From Botryotinia globosa (Eukaryota > Ascomycota > Leotiomycetes > Helotiales > Sclerotiniaceae), in NCBI GenBank assembly GCA_014898425.1, contig RCSZ01000014.1:1488001-1552000 (forward strand): a stretch of 64,000 nt of DNA. The letters run 5' to 3'. The notes beneath the pieces were generated by a model. That model saw nothing but the letters and a program-made list of their open reading frames with translations. It was not told the origin of the DNA and ran no database searches. Every line of letters starts with the position of its first letter. Position 1 is the first letter of the stretch. The position numbers and the translations under genes are program-made. Below, one piece after another: positions 23,001 through 34,588 of the stretch.

Positions 23001-24898
23001 TAACTGTATCTCTTGACTTCATTTCATCAGCTCCTGCAGATTTTACATTTTCGGTGCGCGTCACAGATATAAAGTATAGAAATGTCAGATCATGAGCCCC
23101 CATGTTTGTCATAGTAATGTTATCATTGATTAAGATATCTGAAGCTCTCTAAAATTTAAATTATTCAAAGTGCTAGGATTTAAGACATTTAAGCATGATT
23201 TTATCATGATTGGTGATTATGACGTCTTCCAAATAGCTAGTTCTTTGTATTCTATTCTAGGTTAAGAGCTAGGAGAGCTACTTCTGCGCAACGCGTTCAT
23301 GTCCTGGTGCGCGCTCATTCGTGCATATCTACTCATATTGCAATAATTATATATGCAGCTGCGAAATTTGAGTAGATCTCATAATTATGTTGTTGAGACT
23401 TGCTAATTCTAGACGTACTACTGTGAAGATTCATATCAGGGCTCGGTAATAGGGAGTATACTGGAAAGGGTCCGGTAATCTTAATAAGAGATTATATAAA
23501 ACGGTATATTGGATTCTATTCGAAATTAATCTTATATTCTAATCTATTTAGAGCATACCTAGTTATTTATAATTTATTTTTCCAGAACTCTAATATTATA
23601 ATTTTATTAATATTTCTTTTTATAATATCATTAATTATAAATTTATTGTAAATCAAACTAATAATTCTGGGATTAGATTTTATTAATATCAACTTCCCAT
23701 TAATTGCCAAGTGATCGGCCCTTAGTAGTATCATGATTATCCAGCTGACTAATCGTGTCCTTCGCTGACAATTCATAATAAGTCTACTAAATCACTTATC
23801 AATATCTTACTAATAAAGAGATATTTTGATGACTGATATATATATAATATGAATTTATACTAAGAATTATATTATTATATAGTTATATGATGGTATCTCT
23901 TATCAAATTGATTTATAATGGAATAGAATGGAATAAACGCAAATGAAAGCATATAGAAGATTATTATTAAATTGATTAAATTTGATTGGTTGTAAGATTA
24001 CTTTCTTTTAATTATACAATTTGATTCTATGATATTTGATTTAAATCGATCTTCTTTATAAGCATAGAAAATAATAGAATTTCATTATAAACTGTATAAA
24101 CCTAGGATATTCTTTAAAGAAAACCTAGAAAAAGTAAGCAATTTCTTTCAATCAAGCCTAGCTCTTATAAATTGACTTCAATTCAACTCTTATATATATT
24201 CGATTTATCCCTAAGCTTAAATTGACTAGATTTTCTAGTATTATTATAATAATTATTATTCTTATTAGTATATAAGCAACCTTGGAACCTCTAATAACTA
24301 CAATGACACATGAAACAAATCTTCCTATCAATAAGTCGAGTGAATTAGAAAACCACGTGGAATAGAGTACAGGCACCTGTTTTATTCAGCTATCTATTGA
24401 ATATATAAATTCACGGAGTGCTTGTCAAAACGTTGTTAATAAATTAGCGAGATACTAGCGTCATTATACACAAGCGAAATGAAGTCATTTTGCTATTTAA
24501 GAATCACTATATCTCTACCTCAAATGAACTCGACAAAGATCATGACAAGATTGAGTTCGATTTTCATAGCAAATCTTATGAATATCAAGACGCATACTCG
24601 ATGATAATTATTTGACTCCATCAAGATCACATCGATTGGTGACACGCCAACTTTCTAATAATATTACAAACACGTGACAACGTGAGTCCAATTCCTTGCC
24701 GCTAATAATTCACACCTGAATCTGTTTGCAACACTTTGCTGCTACTGACTGACTTTATTTTGACTAGCATTCTTTTGATATCAAAATTGGGATCGATCTT
24801 CAAATCTTCAACATTCAATCTATCTATCTCGGTCAGATCTGTTGAGACAAAAGGCGCATTCAGTGAGTTCCAAAGAAAAATCTACAAACGGTGTCAAT

Positions 24899-25735
24899 AT
24901 GTCTATAAACAACGGGATTTTCAAAACCCACGATACCCCATCCAATATAGATATTCGCTTCAGTCGGAGATTCCCAGCAGACATTGAGTCAATGATATTT
25001 GAGGAAGCCTGTTATAACAAACGTATTGTATGGATACGCGAGTCGTATTTTGTCGCAACTGGTAGGGGATACTCAGAAATCATGTGGTGTTCTCGCTTTC
25101 GAAGTAATGAACCGGTTCCAGCTATCATGCACGTCAACGCAAATGCTCGGGAGATAGCTTTACGTCATTACAAAACCGGTTTCACCATCCAACAGGATTT
25201 CAACAAGGTAGACCCACCAGAGATAGAAAATCATCGCATCTATCTAAATCCAACTTCTGATATTGTTTGCCCAGTAGGCAAACGGTATCGCTATTTTGTG
25301 AAATGCTTGAAAGATTTGAAGGTAGAGAAGGTTGCCATGGACATCTTACCTCCTCTCAATATTTTCAGAGGGCCTTTCAACTATGCTATCTGCCCAAGAA
25401 ACAATTCCCATAAAGCTGACTGGGTCAAAAGAGACAATGGGTCTATAAGTCTTTGGCTTCATGATCAACCTATAGAGCGCTTTCATAGGACAGATATAAG
25501 CATATTCTGTGGCTCGTCACAATTCGCATTATTTTATTGCTGTGATGCGATGAAACGTACCGATAATTTTGCTAGGAGACTCGCCGCAACTCATTCACTA
25601 CAAGTCAGAACGGATCATGATAAGGGCAATGAAGGAACCCAGGCACAGAGGTTACTTGAATGCCCAGAACAACTCTTCGGAAAATCAGGCAACTGGCAGA
25701 GACCGAGGAGCAAGTTCTTGCTTCGATGGCATTAA
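24899..25735 (+). CDS. 2EXR-family protein, copy 4
   Basis: Intronless, 278 aa from the ATG at 24899 (MSINNGIFKT); the longer in-frame extension lacks an ATG. The first E-x-R motif is degenerate (FPADIESMIFEEACYNK), and the second is NANAREIALRHYKTGF. The mid-protein block IYLNPTSDIVCPVGK is conserved, and a remnant of the C-terminal box is present (CPEQLFGKSGNWQRPRS). The decayed first motif with an intact frame suggests relaxed constraint or divergence. It lies just downstream of the 2-kb AT-rich block. Function is unknown. Confidence 0.8.
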   Translation: MSINNGIFKTHDTPSNIDIRFSRRFPADIESMIFEEACYNKRIVWIRESYFVATGRGYSEIMWCSRFRSNEPVPAIMHVNANAREIALRHYKTGFTIQQDFNKVDPPEIENHRIYLNPTSDIVCPVGKRYRYFVKCLKDLKVEKVAMDILPPLNIFRGPFNYAICPRNNSHKADWVKRDNGSISLWLHDQPIERFHRTDISIFCGSSQFALFYCCDAMKRTDNFARRLAATHSLQVRTDHDKGNEGTQAQRLLECPEQLFGKSGNWQRPRSKFLLRWH

Positions 25736-26768
25736 ATCTAGTAAGGAGTTTAGAAATTCTGGAGGGGGAGTCTTGTATGAATGATACTTCTTCAGCCTTT
25801 TTTTCATCGAGAATGAGGACATCCTCGCAAATTTAACTCAAATTTTATGTTCAAGAATCATGGATTATAGGAAAGTCTCAGAGTTCTCAAGGATTATCTA
25901 TCAAAATTATTTAGTGGTCATTGTGGTTGCTTCTGATTTACAAGCAAGTTCGGAGAATTGTCTTGTGGGAATAGAATTTGGATGCGTGATATCCAAGTGG
26001 TCACGAGAATTTTATTTGTTTTCTGAGAGAAAGGAAAGGGTGTTTGGGGGCTGCAATTTCTGGCAAGCAATGGGCAGCTTTTATGAGCTCTAAGTTAGAT
26101 GTACTTTAGCACGTACTGTATTATTGATGTTATCACTCTTCTCTCTAGATCTTCCACCTTTAAGTACCTAGGTCTTAATGAATTATATCTGCAACTCTTC
26201 AGTAGATTCTAATAATCTACATTGTTATCTGTATGAGATTTGAAAAATTTCGGTATTTTTGTTAAAACACGTCTTACGCTAGTACTAGCCTGGATGCCTA
26301 GATTCCTTAAACTCGCGCATCAGCTACACTCAAAGATTCATACAATTGCACCTCTACAGACTTCCTAGCGCTGTTGCACCGTATTGATAAGCGAGCTGTC
26401 GTACCCAGTATGTATCAACTCATTTACGGCATTTTTGACTCATCTGATTATGAATACAATGTTCAATAACCCGCGATTTCTTGCTACGGTCTTAGTCGCT
26501 TAGCTTGGTTGTATCTGGCTTGTTCCCATTCCCTTAAAAGCCTTTTAATTTCCCGTTCCAATTTCTGATTTTTTTTATCTCCTCTTCTTTACTACATCAG
26601 CCAAATCCAATTTCAGAAGAACATCAAATCGACTTCAGATAAAACTCGATTTCACATACAAATCTCCTCTTCCAACCAGATTTCTGAGATCTGAAGTCCA
26701 CGAGCTTTGCTACGAACGCACATCATCATATCAGAGAACCACAGCTTTCAACCTTTTAAGATAGAATC
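25736..26768. other. Intergenic between 2EXR copies 4 and 5
   Basis: An ATG-started 77-codon frame at 25860 has no family features and is not called. The last ~200 bp is C/A-rich and leader-like. Confidence 0.45.
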
Positions 26769-27683
26769 ATGTTTAAAACAACTTCACAGGGCGTCAATAG
26801 CTCGCAACAGAAGTCCTTCGGCTTCTTGGAAAAGCACTTGAGCACCTTTCACCCATTTGCCCGCTTGCCAACAGAACTGCGACTGATGATCTGGAAAGAA
26901 GCTTGCCGAGATGAGCGCACTGTCACAGTTTTCTCGAGTGATAGGGTTTTGGATGCAAAATTCTCTCAAGGTCATGGCAACTTACCATTCTATACCTTCA
27001 GAAGTCGCAATTCAATTCCGGGGGTCCTCCACACAAACAGCGAATCCAGATTTATCGCCATGAAGTTCTATTTACCCGTCTTTGATACTCGAAAAGAATT
27101 CCCACTTGTTACTACATTGGGTACTGGAACAGCCTCATCAATCTGGATCAACCCATCAACTGATCTCATCTGCCCTATGACATCCATGACAAATAACCAG
27201 TGCGACGCTTTGGCCGAGAAGATGTCCGATGTGAAGGTTGAACGCATTGCTTTGAATGACTGTGCATTCCAGAGATCCGAATCGATTCCTTGCGATAAAT
27301 GGGGCTCATTCTCGACCCTAACGGTTCCTTTCTGGATGCACGAGAATATCAGAGAGGTCACAATCTACACCTCCCGATATTTGGTTCAACCTGATGACAA
27401 CATCGAGTTTTCCAAGTTCGATCGTAGGGCTGCATTTCCTCCCAAGATGATGAAGTCGAAGATGGAGATTTCGCGTCGACAAAATATATCTTTTGGGAAT
27501 CTTCAAAAGATCTTGAAGCAACAGCTTCTTGAAGATGAGAAGAATAAGAAGTACGGACTTGAGTGTGCCAAGCTTGCTGCTTGTCCACAGTGGTTGTTTG
27601 ACTGCCGTGGAAAATGGACTAGACCAGAGCAAAGAGATATGGTAGCAAATCCTGTCAATTCTGTCACGACTTTTGGGAGATAG
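26769..27683 (+). CDS. 2EXR-family protein, copy 5
   Basis: Intronless, 304 aa, ATG at 26769. FARLPTELRLMIWKEACRDE (first E-x-R) and TNSESRFIAMKFYLPVF (second E-x-R) are both canonical. The mid-protein block is IWINPSTDLICPMT. A basic helix (KMMKSKMEISRRQN) precedes the C-terminal box CPQWLFDCRGKWTRPEQRDMV. All family blocks are present in order, so it is probably functional. Function is unknown, with no targeting signal. The downstream spacer is strongly AT-rich. Confidence 0.88.
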   Translation: MFKTTSQGVNSSQQKSFGFLEKHLSTFHPFARLPTELRLMIWKEACRDERTVTVFSSDRVLDAKFSQGHGNLPFYTFRSRNSIPGVLHTNSESRFIAMKFYLPVFDTRKEFPLVTTLGTGTASSIWINPSTDLICPMTSMTNNQCDALAEKMSDVKVERIALNDCAFQRSESIPCDKWGSFSTLTVPFWMHENIREVTIYTSRYLVQPDDNIEFSKFDRRAAFPPKMMKSKMEISRRQNISFGNLQKILKQQLLEDEKNKKYGLECAKLAACPQWLFDCRGKWTRPEQRDMVANPVNSVTTFGR

Positions 27684-30274
27684 GTTGTTTCCGGAGAGGA
27701 ATGGGCTGGAGGATTGACGGGAAATCATTTCGGGAAATCCTAGGCTTTGGGTTAGAGGGTGGAAAACACCGGAAATGTATTAGTTTAGCAATTCTATCAT
27801 AATATATCATCACTAAATAAATTATTAATCTTAACATAACATGTCTCCGTGCTGGTAATTCATAATGTGCTAGTGCGGGGTGAGTTTGCTCTATGATAGT
27901 AGAATCCGTGATTAACAAACCCATTACTTTGTTAATCATAATAAAATCTTAGGGTTTCAATTATATATTGAAAGAATTGTTTTTAATGAATTAATATATT
28001 TATTTGAAAATCTATATTACATAAAGGTTATTTTAATTAATAGGGTTTTGATGAAATTTTTTGAGTTTGAAAAGCTATTAAATTTTAATGATTTGAGGTA
28101 ATCACTTTAAATTGAAATATTTATTTTTATTCAAAAATCACTTTTTTGTTTATTTAATATATTCTATATTATGTGATATATTAATAAAGCTTTTGATTAA
28201 AAAATAAATTGAAATTAAGTAGTAAGGAGTAGAGATTGTTTTCTCTTTAAATTTTCAGTTAATATTTATTTATTCTTTAGCTTTTACATTTGTTTCCCCT
28301 TCTCTTCTTTTTAGTTTTAATTTATCTCTTTAATCTTTTTTTAATTTATATATTTGCTTCTTTCTATTCATCTTTCTTATAAGTCTAATATGCGGAGATC
28401 TGAAAATCTATAAGGCCTTTTAAAGCTTTTATTTTTTTTCTATTAAAAGTTAATATGAAATAGACTATAAAAAGTACTGATTCGATTTATTATTGATAAA
28501 TAAAACATATTGTTAATAACGAATATATTATTAATATTATAATATATATATAATATTTGTATGAGAATTTATATTAAATTTCTTTTCGTTTCGAATATTC
28601 ACTTTGCTAACACACGGTTGTGGCATGCGCTGATTGGCCAAATTAGCGAAAATGAGGGATCACACAAGGGAAGTTTTATAACTAATGATCCATCGCTACC
28701 TAGCAAATTAACATAATAAGGAAAGTCGTAGTGATTAGTACTCTATATCATTAGCTGATAATTTTGGCAGGCTTTCTGAAAAGTTTACTCATCTCTCGAG
28801 AAATGACCGAGTGACGTGTGTAACCATTCTTTCCGTTCGAGAATAACTATAGCACAATGCATATTGAGCTCTTGAATTTATTAGCAGCAAGTAAATTGTA
28901 CTTTTAGAAATTGATAATCGTGAATATGGCGACTTCAAGAGTATCTGAGGTTGGGAAGCATGGTAATTATGTGGTAGCTCAGTGATTTGATACGGCTAAT
29001 GTCAGAATACAATTCTGAGGGGTGCAGAACAGTCAAACCTGTGGAATCTTTGAAGTCTCACGCATTTCTGGATTTTTTTTAAGGCAATCAAGACAGAACA
29101 TCAATTTCAAATGATTAATAGTGACTTCTACAATAAAAGTGTGGCTAAATACAACAAGTGGTGACGACCCACTATTATAAGAACGAATGTGACTGATAAA
29201 AACTGGCAAACCAAGTCTCATCTTCATCTAATAATCCCAAATCAAAGCCTAGTGATCAAGAAAATCCTTAAGTCCCCGAAACAACTATGCGGTGGAGCTC
29301 GCGCTTTCTGCATTCACATCGATGTAAAACAGAATAGACTCTGACATCAAATCACATGTCGGTATTATGTCACTCATACAAAAGTTCACGTGGAAACTTG
29401 CTTGTGCTGGATGTGTAGTTGCAATTTCAAGAAATGATTATAAGTGTAAGAAATAACACCCATTTGGCAACCCATGTTTCTGAACTGAGAAGTTTCATAA
29501 CTTTCTCATTCCCTGTTGAGTACATAGTATTCAACACATTTCTGTTACGAAATGTTTTACCTTTACTTTCAACAGACGAGAGGCACTTTCAACTCGTCTA
29601 AGTAGCGGAGTATATGAATATATAGCTCTATAGACTAAAGACAAGATTCAAGTATATCCCTTATGGGTACTCTGTTTATACTCATCTAATCGCCGTAGGA
29701 CAATCTAAGAAATAAGCCAACCTCACAAGCGCCATACTTATTATAGTCTATTTAAATTTTATCACATACAAAGCCGGGTTATTTTCACAGTATGATGGAA
29801 ATTTTCAATTTTCGAATATCAATATTCGTACGATTTGCTCGGACTAATTTTTCACTCATGTAACTCTCAGTCTAGAAAAGTCTTGAATGAGTCTTTATCA
29901 TTGTAATTATTCAACACTAAATTGGAAGTGCTCCCTTCTTGAGACTTTCCCGCATGACTTTTCCTATCACGAGTCATGCGCTGCTATATTCCCCAACCAA
30001 ATATCCCCATACCATATCCGTCTCGATGGACTCGCAGAATCTCATTCAAAAGCTCTGAAAATATCCTATCCTCAATATCCAGCTCAAATAGACCCAAGAC
30101 TAGAGGAAACAGAGTTGTATGGTAATAGAACTTAACGACTAGGTCTTATGTACAGCCAGCCGCGTATGAAAAACACAATCTCCAGAATATGAATCAATCG
30201 CGTAATACCGATTCAAATTCTCCAACAGTACCAACATCAAAAAGGTCCAACCATAGCTATTGTGCTAGTAACTA
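27684..30274. other. AT-rich spacer downstream of 2EXR copy 5
   Basis: 2.6 kb, very AT-rich from 27770 to 28610, where every frame is closed. The right edge of that block shares ~44 bp with 3333-3376. From 28620 composition returns to normal without a convincing gene. An 82-codon ATG frame at 29887 has no recognisable feature. Confidence 0.55.
27770..28607. repeat. AT-rich, probably RIP-degraded repeat block
   Basis: Long A/T runs with no open frame. The terminal segment 28563-28607 (GAATATTCACTTTG at its end) matches the end of the relic at 3333-3376, with differences mainly C versus T. Consistent with a mutated transposable-element remnant. No coding remnant is seen. Confidence 0.55.
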
Positions 30275-31402
30275 TCACCATTGTGGCATAGACATGCTGA
30301 GAACTGAGGGAAACCGAGTTTCGGAGGCACGTGTCTCGATCATCAATCTGGGTTGTGCAACTGACCAATCGCTCTCAACATCAAACAGCCATTGAGGAAC
30401 ATCAGTGAGCTTGACTCTAGCTTTACCCTCTCTTTCGGACGATTCATCTTGCCACTTCTGGTTTGCCTGAAGTCGGGCCAGCCTCCTGTATCCCCTTTTA
30501 GCATCGAGTATCTGGTTCCAATGCTTGTCAAATTGATGGAATCTGTGGAAATGGAATCTCCATGGTTCGTCTGAAGGTTCGTCGTTAGGTACGAAGGAGA
30601 GTTCTACATCTGTATTCAAACGTTGATATGTGATGTAGTAAAATATATCCTTGACATATGGGCTCCAATTTGAGATTCCTTCCTTATGAAAAAATTTCTG
30701 CCATGTCTCACCATTATGGTGTGCATCATCGGTTGCGTAATCATTAATTGCAATCCTCGAGACTTGAAGGATTTGGAAGAAGAGTTTGAGACCAACTTCA
30801 AAGTTGTGAGTGTTCCACTCCTGAACGGGACAAAATCTATCGATCGCGGGATTGAACCAGAAGTTAGATGAAAGATGTTGCACCATGGAAATGTCGTTAG
30901 CCTTCAGGCGGTTATCCAATAGACTGTAGCGTTTTCTGGCCGCCTCGTAATAATCTTTACACGCCATGAAGCCCTCTGGAATGGGAATATCGGTTCGAAA
31001 CTTGAATCCTCCTGGGCCTAATTGTGGCATAATTCCAACTGGAACATTTCGCGGATTTATATCGACAGCTTTTTTCCAAATCATAAGTTGGATCTCTCTT
31101 GGAAGGCTTCTGAAAGATGTGCATTCATCTAGCACTACTCGTCGAGAGGGGACGGGAGCTAAGACGTGGCCATTTGGCGGAATTGGTGAAAATTGGGTGG
31201 GGTGATTAGCGCTCAAAATTTGCTCGGTGACGTTTGGTAAACTATCGTATCCGACATTTTGTGTCGAACTAGGAGTTGATTGCGTCAAATTTGTAGAAGC
31301 TTCAAGGGCTGGCGTCGCATTAGAGATAACATCTGGTAGAGGGTGTTGGACACTTGGCCCTGCTCGTCCTAAACGTTTAATGGGGTTTCTTTGCTTTGTC
31401 AT
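30275..31402 (-). CDS. 2EXR-family protein, copy 6 (inverted)
   Basis: Intronless, 375 aa, ATG at 31402 (MTKQRNPIKRLGRAG); upstream codons are not used because the extension is hydrophobic and non-ATG. A disordered N-terminal ~100 residues precede FRSLPREIQLMIWKKAVDIN; the first motif reads E-I-Q rather than E-x-R. The second motif region (CKDYYEAARKRYS) is also altered. The mid-protein block FWFNPAIDRFCPVQ and the C-terminal box VPQWLFDVESDWSVAQPRLM are conserved. It is the only copy on the minus strand and is head-to-head with copy 7 (792 bp apart). Function is unknown. Confidence 0.83.
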   Translation of the reverse strand: MTKQRNPIKRLGRAGPSVQHPLPDVISNATPALEASTNLTQSTPSSTQNVGYDSLPNVTEQILSANHPTQFSPIPPNGHVLAPVPSRRVVLDECTSFRSLPREIQLMIWKKAVDINPRNVPVGIMPQLGPGGFKFRTDIPIPEGFMACKDYYEAARKRYSLLDNRLKANDISMVQHLSSNFWFNPAIDRFCPVQEWNTHNFEVGLKLFFQILQVSRIAINDYATDDAHHNGETWQKFFHKEGISNWSPYVKDIFYYITYQRLNTDVELSFVPNDEPSDEPWRFHFHRFHQFDKHWNQILDAKRGYRRLARLQANQKWQDESSEREGKARVKLTDVPQWLFDVESDWSVAQPRLMIETRASETRFPSVLSMSMPQW

Positions 31403-32193
31403 TTTATTAAAAGGGGTTGTTATTGAGAAATGAAAGTACAATAACAAATGTGTTTTTCGAAAGAATTTGTGTATTGAAAAGATTTTAACAATTTAATTTT
31501 GAAAAAATAAATATATTTATACCACATGAAATACGGCCGAGCGTACTTACACACAATCAACTTCATTAGAAGTGAATAATCCATACTTTAGTTCTACATC
31601 TTAATAGGCGGTATAGACGGTACAAATTGGCGACTGCGCCAGTCCATTATTGCTAGCTTAGGCCCCACTTTATAAGATATGTCACTGTATCAGAAATGTA
31701 TATTGATTCGACAGGCTTGAGGTTACGGTTAAAATTCATATCACTCAGTAAATTCTATTTTTAGAAGATGAAGTTATTGTTTAGCACTACATATTACGGT
31801 GAGGTGAGATGCGGGGAAGCGAATTGCGCAGGTTTAGGAAATGCCTCGCTTAATTCTCAGGAGTCGGAGTTCTCAATCTGGCGCAAATATATAATGAATA
31901 TAACCTCGTGTTACCTTATAATACGGCGTAACATTTACATTTCTTTATTCGCGTGTTCGCGCGGTCGCGTTCTTGATGGGCGAAAAGTGCGTAAATAGTT
32001 TTTAGAAATGCTGAGATTCTCTTCCCAAAACATTTTCTCTCTTAGTTCTTACTGATACTTGAATCTTCCACGAAATATTGATTAAAAAATATCGATATCT
32101 ATCAGAGACAGCAGGCCATTAGACCAATTTTACTTCTCAGATCACCTCCCTTCTATCAATTAGCAACAAGAATCAACATCAATATCGACCGCC
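31403..32193. other. Shared upstream region of 2EXR copies 6 and 7
   Basis: Divergent intergenic region of 791 bp. It contains a short CG-rich cluster (cgcgtgttcgcgcggtcgcg, about 31951-31970) in otherwise AT-rich DNA. A 76-codon ATG frame at 31768 is not supported. Confidence 0.45.
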
Positions 32194-33063
32194 ATGTCTC
32201 AAAGCTCAACTCAAATTGTTTCTACGTCTTCTACGTCTCAAGGAAAAATGAGATTTAATCGAACTACCATGGAAAATATCCCACAAGAGTTGTTCGAAAG
32301 GATCTGGGAGATGGCAGATACTGGATTGAGTCGGAACGTCCCTGTTAGCTGCAGACATGTTGGTAACAGCTTTGAGATCTTTAGTACAGAAGCAAGATCC
32401 AATATCACAGCATTGGGCGTTCATCGACGATCAAGGCAATGGGCCAACACAGAGAACAATGTAGCAAGGCTTTTGCGAAAAATGGGACACAGGGGAACTC
32501 ATACTCAGGTCAAATCGCTCTATCTTGATCCTAGACGTGACCGAATCTGCCCAATCAACGAGTCACAATGGTCAAGAGAAGCCGTTAAGTTTTTTTACTG
32601 GGTTATGAAAGCCATCGGAGCCAAGCGCATTGCTGTTAGTGATTGCTCTCATACGCTTGGCATAGACAACAATGCTCGAGGACATTGGGCTTCCTTCTAC
32701 TGGTGGTCCAGTATTGAGAACTGGAGCTCTAATTTCACAGAGACGTTGATGTACACGACAAAGATTGATCTTGATGTGCATCAAGGAATAAAATTTGTCG
32801 ACTGGAATGGAGCTGCGGTCACTCTGGGCCATCGCGAACAACGAACTCGCGAAGGGCAGAGATTGAAGGCTCGACTTGCAACCCGGAAACTTCAGGTAGC
32901 AGAGAAGAAGCAAAATGCGGCAGACGATGTTGCAAAAAGCAGAGAACTCCCGAGAACAAAACAGGATGGGGTACCCACCTGGTTATTTGAAGTTGGTCGC
33001 ACTGGACGTGACTTCAACTTGATGCCGATGGTCGAAGTGGGCTCGCTCGATCCTGCGGATTAA
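32194..33063 (+). CDS. 2EXR-family protein, copy 7
   Basis: Intronless, 289 aa, ATG at 32194 (gccATGtc). The first motif region is MENIPQELFERIWEMADTG (E-L-F), and the second is VHRRSRQWANTENNVARLL. The mid-protein block LYLDPRRDRICPIN, the shared segment IAVSDCSHTLGID and the C-terminal box VPTWLFEVG link it closely to copy 8 (VAVSDCSHEPAIY; LPIWLYQNK). Copies 7 and 8 share S-R-Q-W where other copies have the second E-x-R, so they look like a recent local duplication. Function is unknown. Confidence 0.83.
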   Translation: MSQSSTQIVSTSSTSQGKMRFNRTTMENIPQELFERIWEMADTGLSRNVPVSCRHVGNSFEIFSTEARSNITALGVHRRSRQWANTENNVARLLRKMGHRGTHTQVKSLYLDPRRDRICPINESQWSREAVKFFYWVMKAIGAKRIAVSDCSHTLGIDNNARGHWASFYWWSSIENWSSNFTETLMYTTKIDLDVHQGIKFVDWNGAAVTLGHREQRTREGQRLKARLATRKLQVAEKKQNAADDVAKSRELPRTKQDGVPTWLFEVGRTGRDFNLMPMVEVGSLDPAD

Positions 33064-34220
33064 TTTGTCGAAAACGATGATCAGAATCCCACAAAATTGA
33101 TGAGAGAACCGCTTTCAAGTCCAATGCCGATACCTATCCCAAGAGTAGGGAGAATGGGCAGCCTGGTGACGCACGAGATGGAAGTGGTGGAGATGGCAAT
33201 AGTGGCGACGAGAAGCATGGAGACAGTGACAAGGATGAAGACGAAGAGCCAGAGCCAGACGAGGGCATCTAAGATAAAACAGTGATAAAGACTTCGTCGA
33301 TTGAGTAATTGAGGTAGAATAGTAAACCTAAATCCATATAATAGATATTTTGACTTCATTGCATCACTCATTACAGTGAAAACTTAATTTCTTGAATTTG
33401 GGGCTTATCGGCACATCAACTATCACAAACTTCCTATATCCTGTCAAATTCAAAGGCCATTTAGACACACGATCGTTGATGGCGATTCATTACACGTACA
33501 GAAGATTATCTACCGCTTTCAATTTCATCCTTGATTTATAAATACATTTGAAGCTAAATTACATTACGGGATTTGCCCAAATGCTCCACGACTAGCAACA
33601 TAAGCCGGGAAAAGCGTAGAGAAAGGTGTGACGATGTTAAATACGTTTTAAGCAAACACATAAAATTGAATAGCAAGGTGTATTAGATAGAAACTTGATC
33701 GATACACTACTCATTGTGAGGCCAGATTTTGATGTGCATAAACCCTCTCTTAAGTAGGTGCGACCAAGAAACCAGTTATTGGGCTGAGATATATTCTCTG
33801 GTAGGTATGAGCTCAGGAGATGTATTGTAAAGTTAAACAGCTAGCTAGCTTACCATTTCCCAAAAACTCTCAGATAAACGCTCAGAGTGCAGGGTAAAGC
33901 AAAATTGCTATACAATCAAAAACATGAGATATGGAATTTGAAATCAATCTCGCCACAATACAAGAATGAAACTTTTTCTGGTCATAATAATCAACTACTC
34001 AATAGATTTCCTCTATCTTTGCTATCCTCACTGTTAAACACGCAGCCAAAACTATTATTCCTTTTCTCCTCTTAAGAATGAAGTCAGCTTGAATAAATGC
34101 TAAGTGATCAAGTGAATTCAAAAGCTAAACATAGCAGTACAAGAGAACGTGGAGTCTTCGTGACCAGGGAAAGAACAAAGAAAGAACTTTGCTTATACTG
34201 TATATAATAAGGATAAGATC

Positions 34221-34252
34221 AAGATATCAAGATATCAAGATATCAAGATATC
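34221..34252. repeat. aagatatc tandem repeat (8 bp x4)
   Basis: Four exact copies; each contains the GATATC palindrome. Located in the putative promoter of 2EXR copy 8. Confidence 0.9.
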
Positions 34253-34312
34253 TCTAGGTACGGCGTTTTTCACCTCGTGGTCCACACGAATAGTGCGATA
34301 GCGTGAACAGCT

Positions 34313-34352
34313 CGCGCTGTCGCGCTGTCGCGCTGTCGCGCTGTCGCGCTGT
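34313..34352. repeat. cgcgctgt tandem repeat (8 bp x5)
   Basis: Five exact GC-rich copies in an AT-rich promoter region, ~60 bp downstream of another array with the same 8-bp period and ~240 bp before the start of 2EXR copy 8. Confidence 0.92.
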
Positions 34353-34588
34353 TGAGCAGATGATTCAGAAAATTCTATTAATCACTGGCTGGTACTTTTC
34401 TATAAAGGCTACATTATTCCTCTTCCCAAAACATCATCCTGGACACTTTCAAGACTTCAATTAATATATCTCATCTCTCAATACTACTTTGAATAACAGT
34501 TTACAAGGAAGAACTTTCCACGTCATCCTATCTACTATCAAATTTAAAGGCAAATTTAAACTTGAACCATCCAATACCCAACGAGACG

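Larger units (their letters stand above)
21956..24898. other. Long AT-rich spacer with foldback/TIR element
   Basis: 2.9 kb without genes. From about 22440 to 24450 it is strongly AT-rich, with all frames closed. It includes a TIR-bounded unit (22501-23000) and a 142-bp hairpin (22570-22711). The rest looks like degraded, possibly RIP-mutated repeat DNA without a recognisable coding remnant. TTG-started extensions of the gene at 24899 are not used. Confidence 0.6.
33064..34588. other. Intergenic between 2EXR copies 7 and 8, with two 8-bp tandem arrays
   Basis: No gene. The stretch upstream of copy 8 holds AAGATATC x4 (34221-34252) and CGCGCTGT x5 (34313-34352). A TATAAAGG-like box lies at 34401, about 190 bp before the ATG. 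Confidence 0.55.

Noticed and set aside
29887..30135. 82-codon ATG frame near the inverted 2EXR gene
   Set aside because: Checked for 2EXR blocks (E-x-R, ICP, P-x-WLF) and found none.
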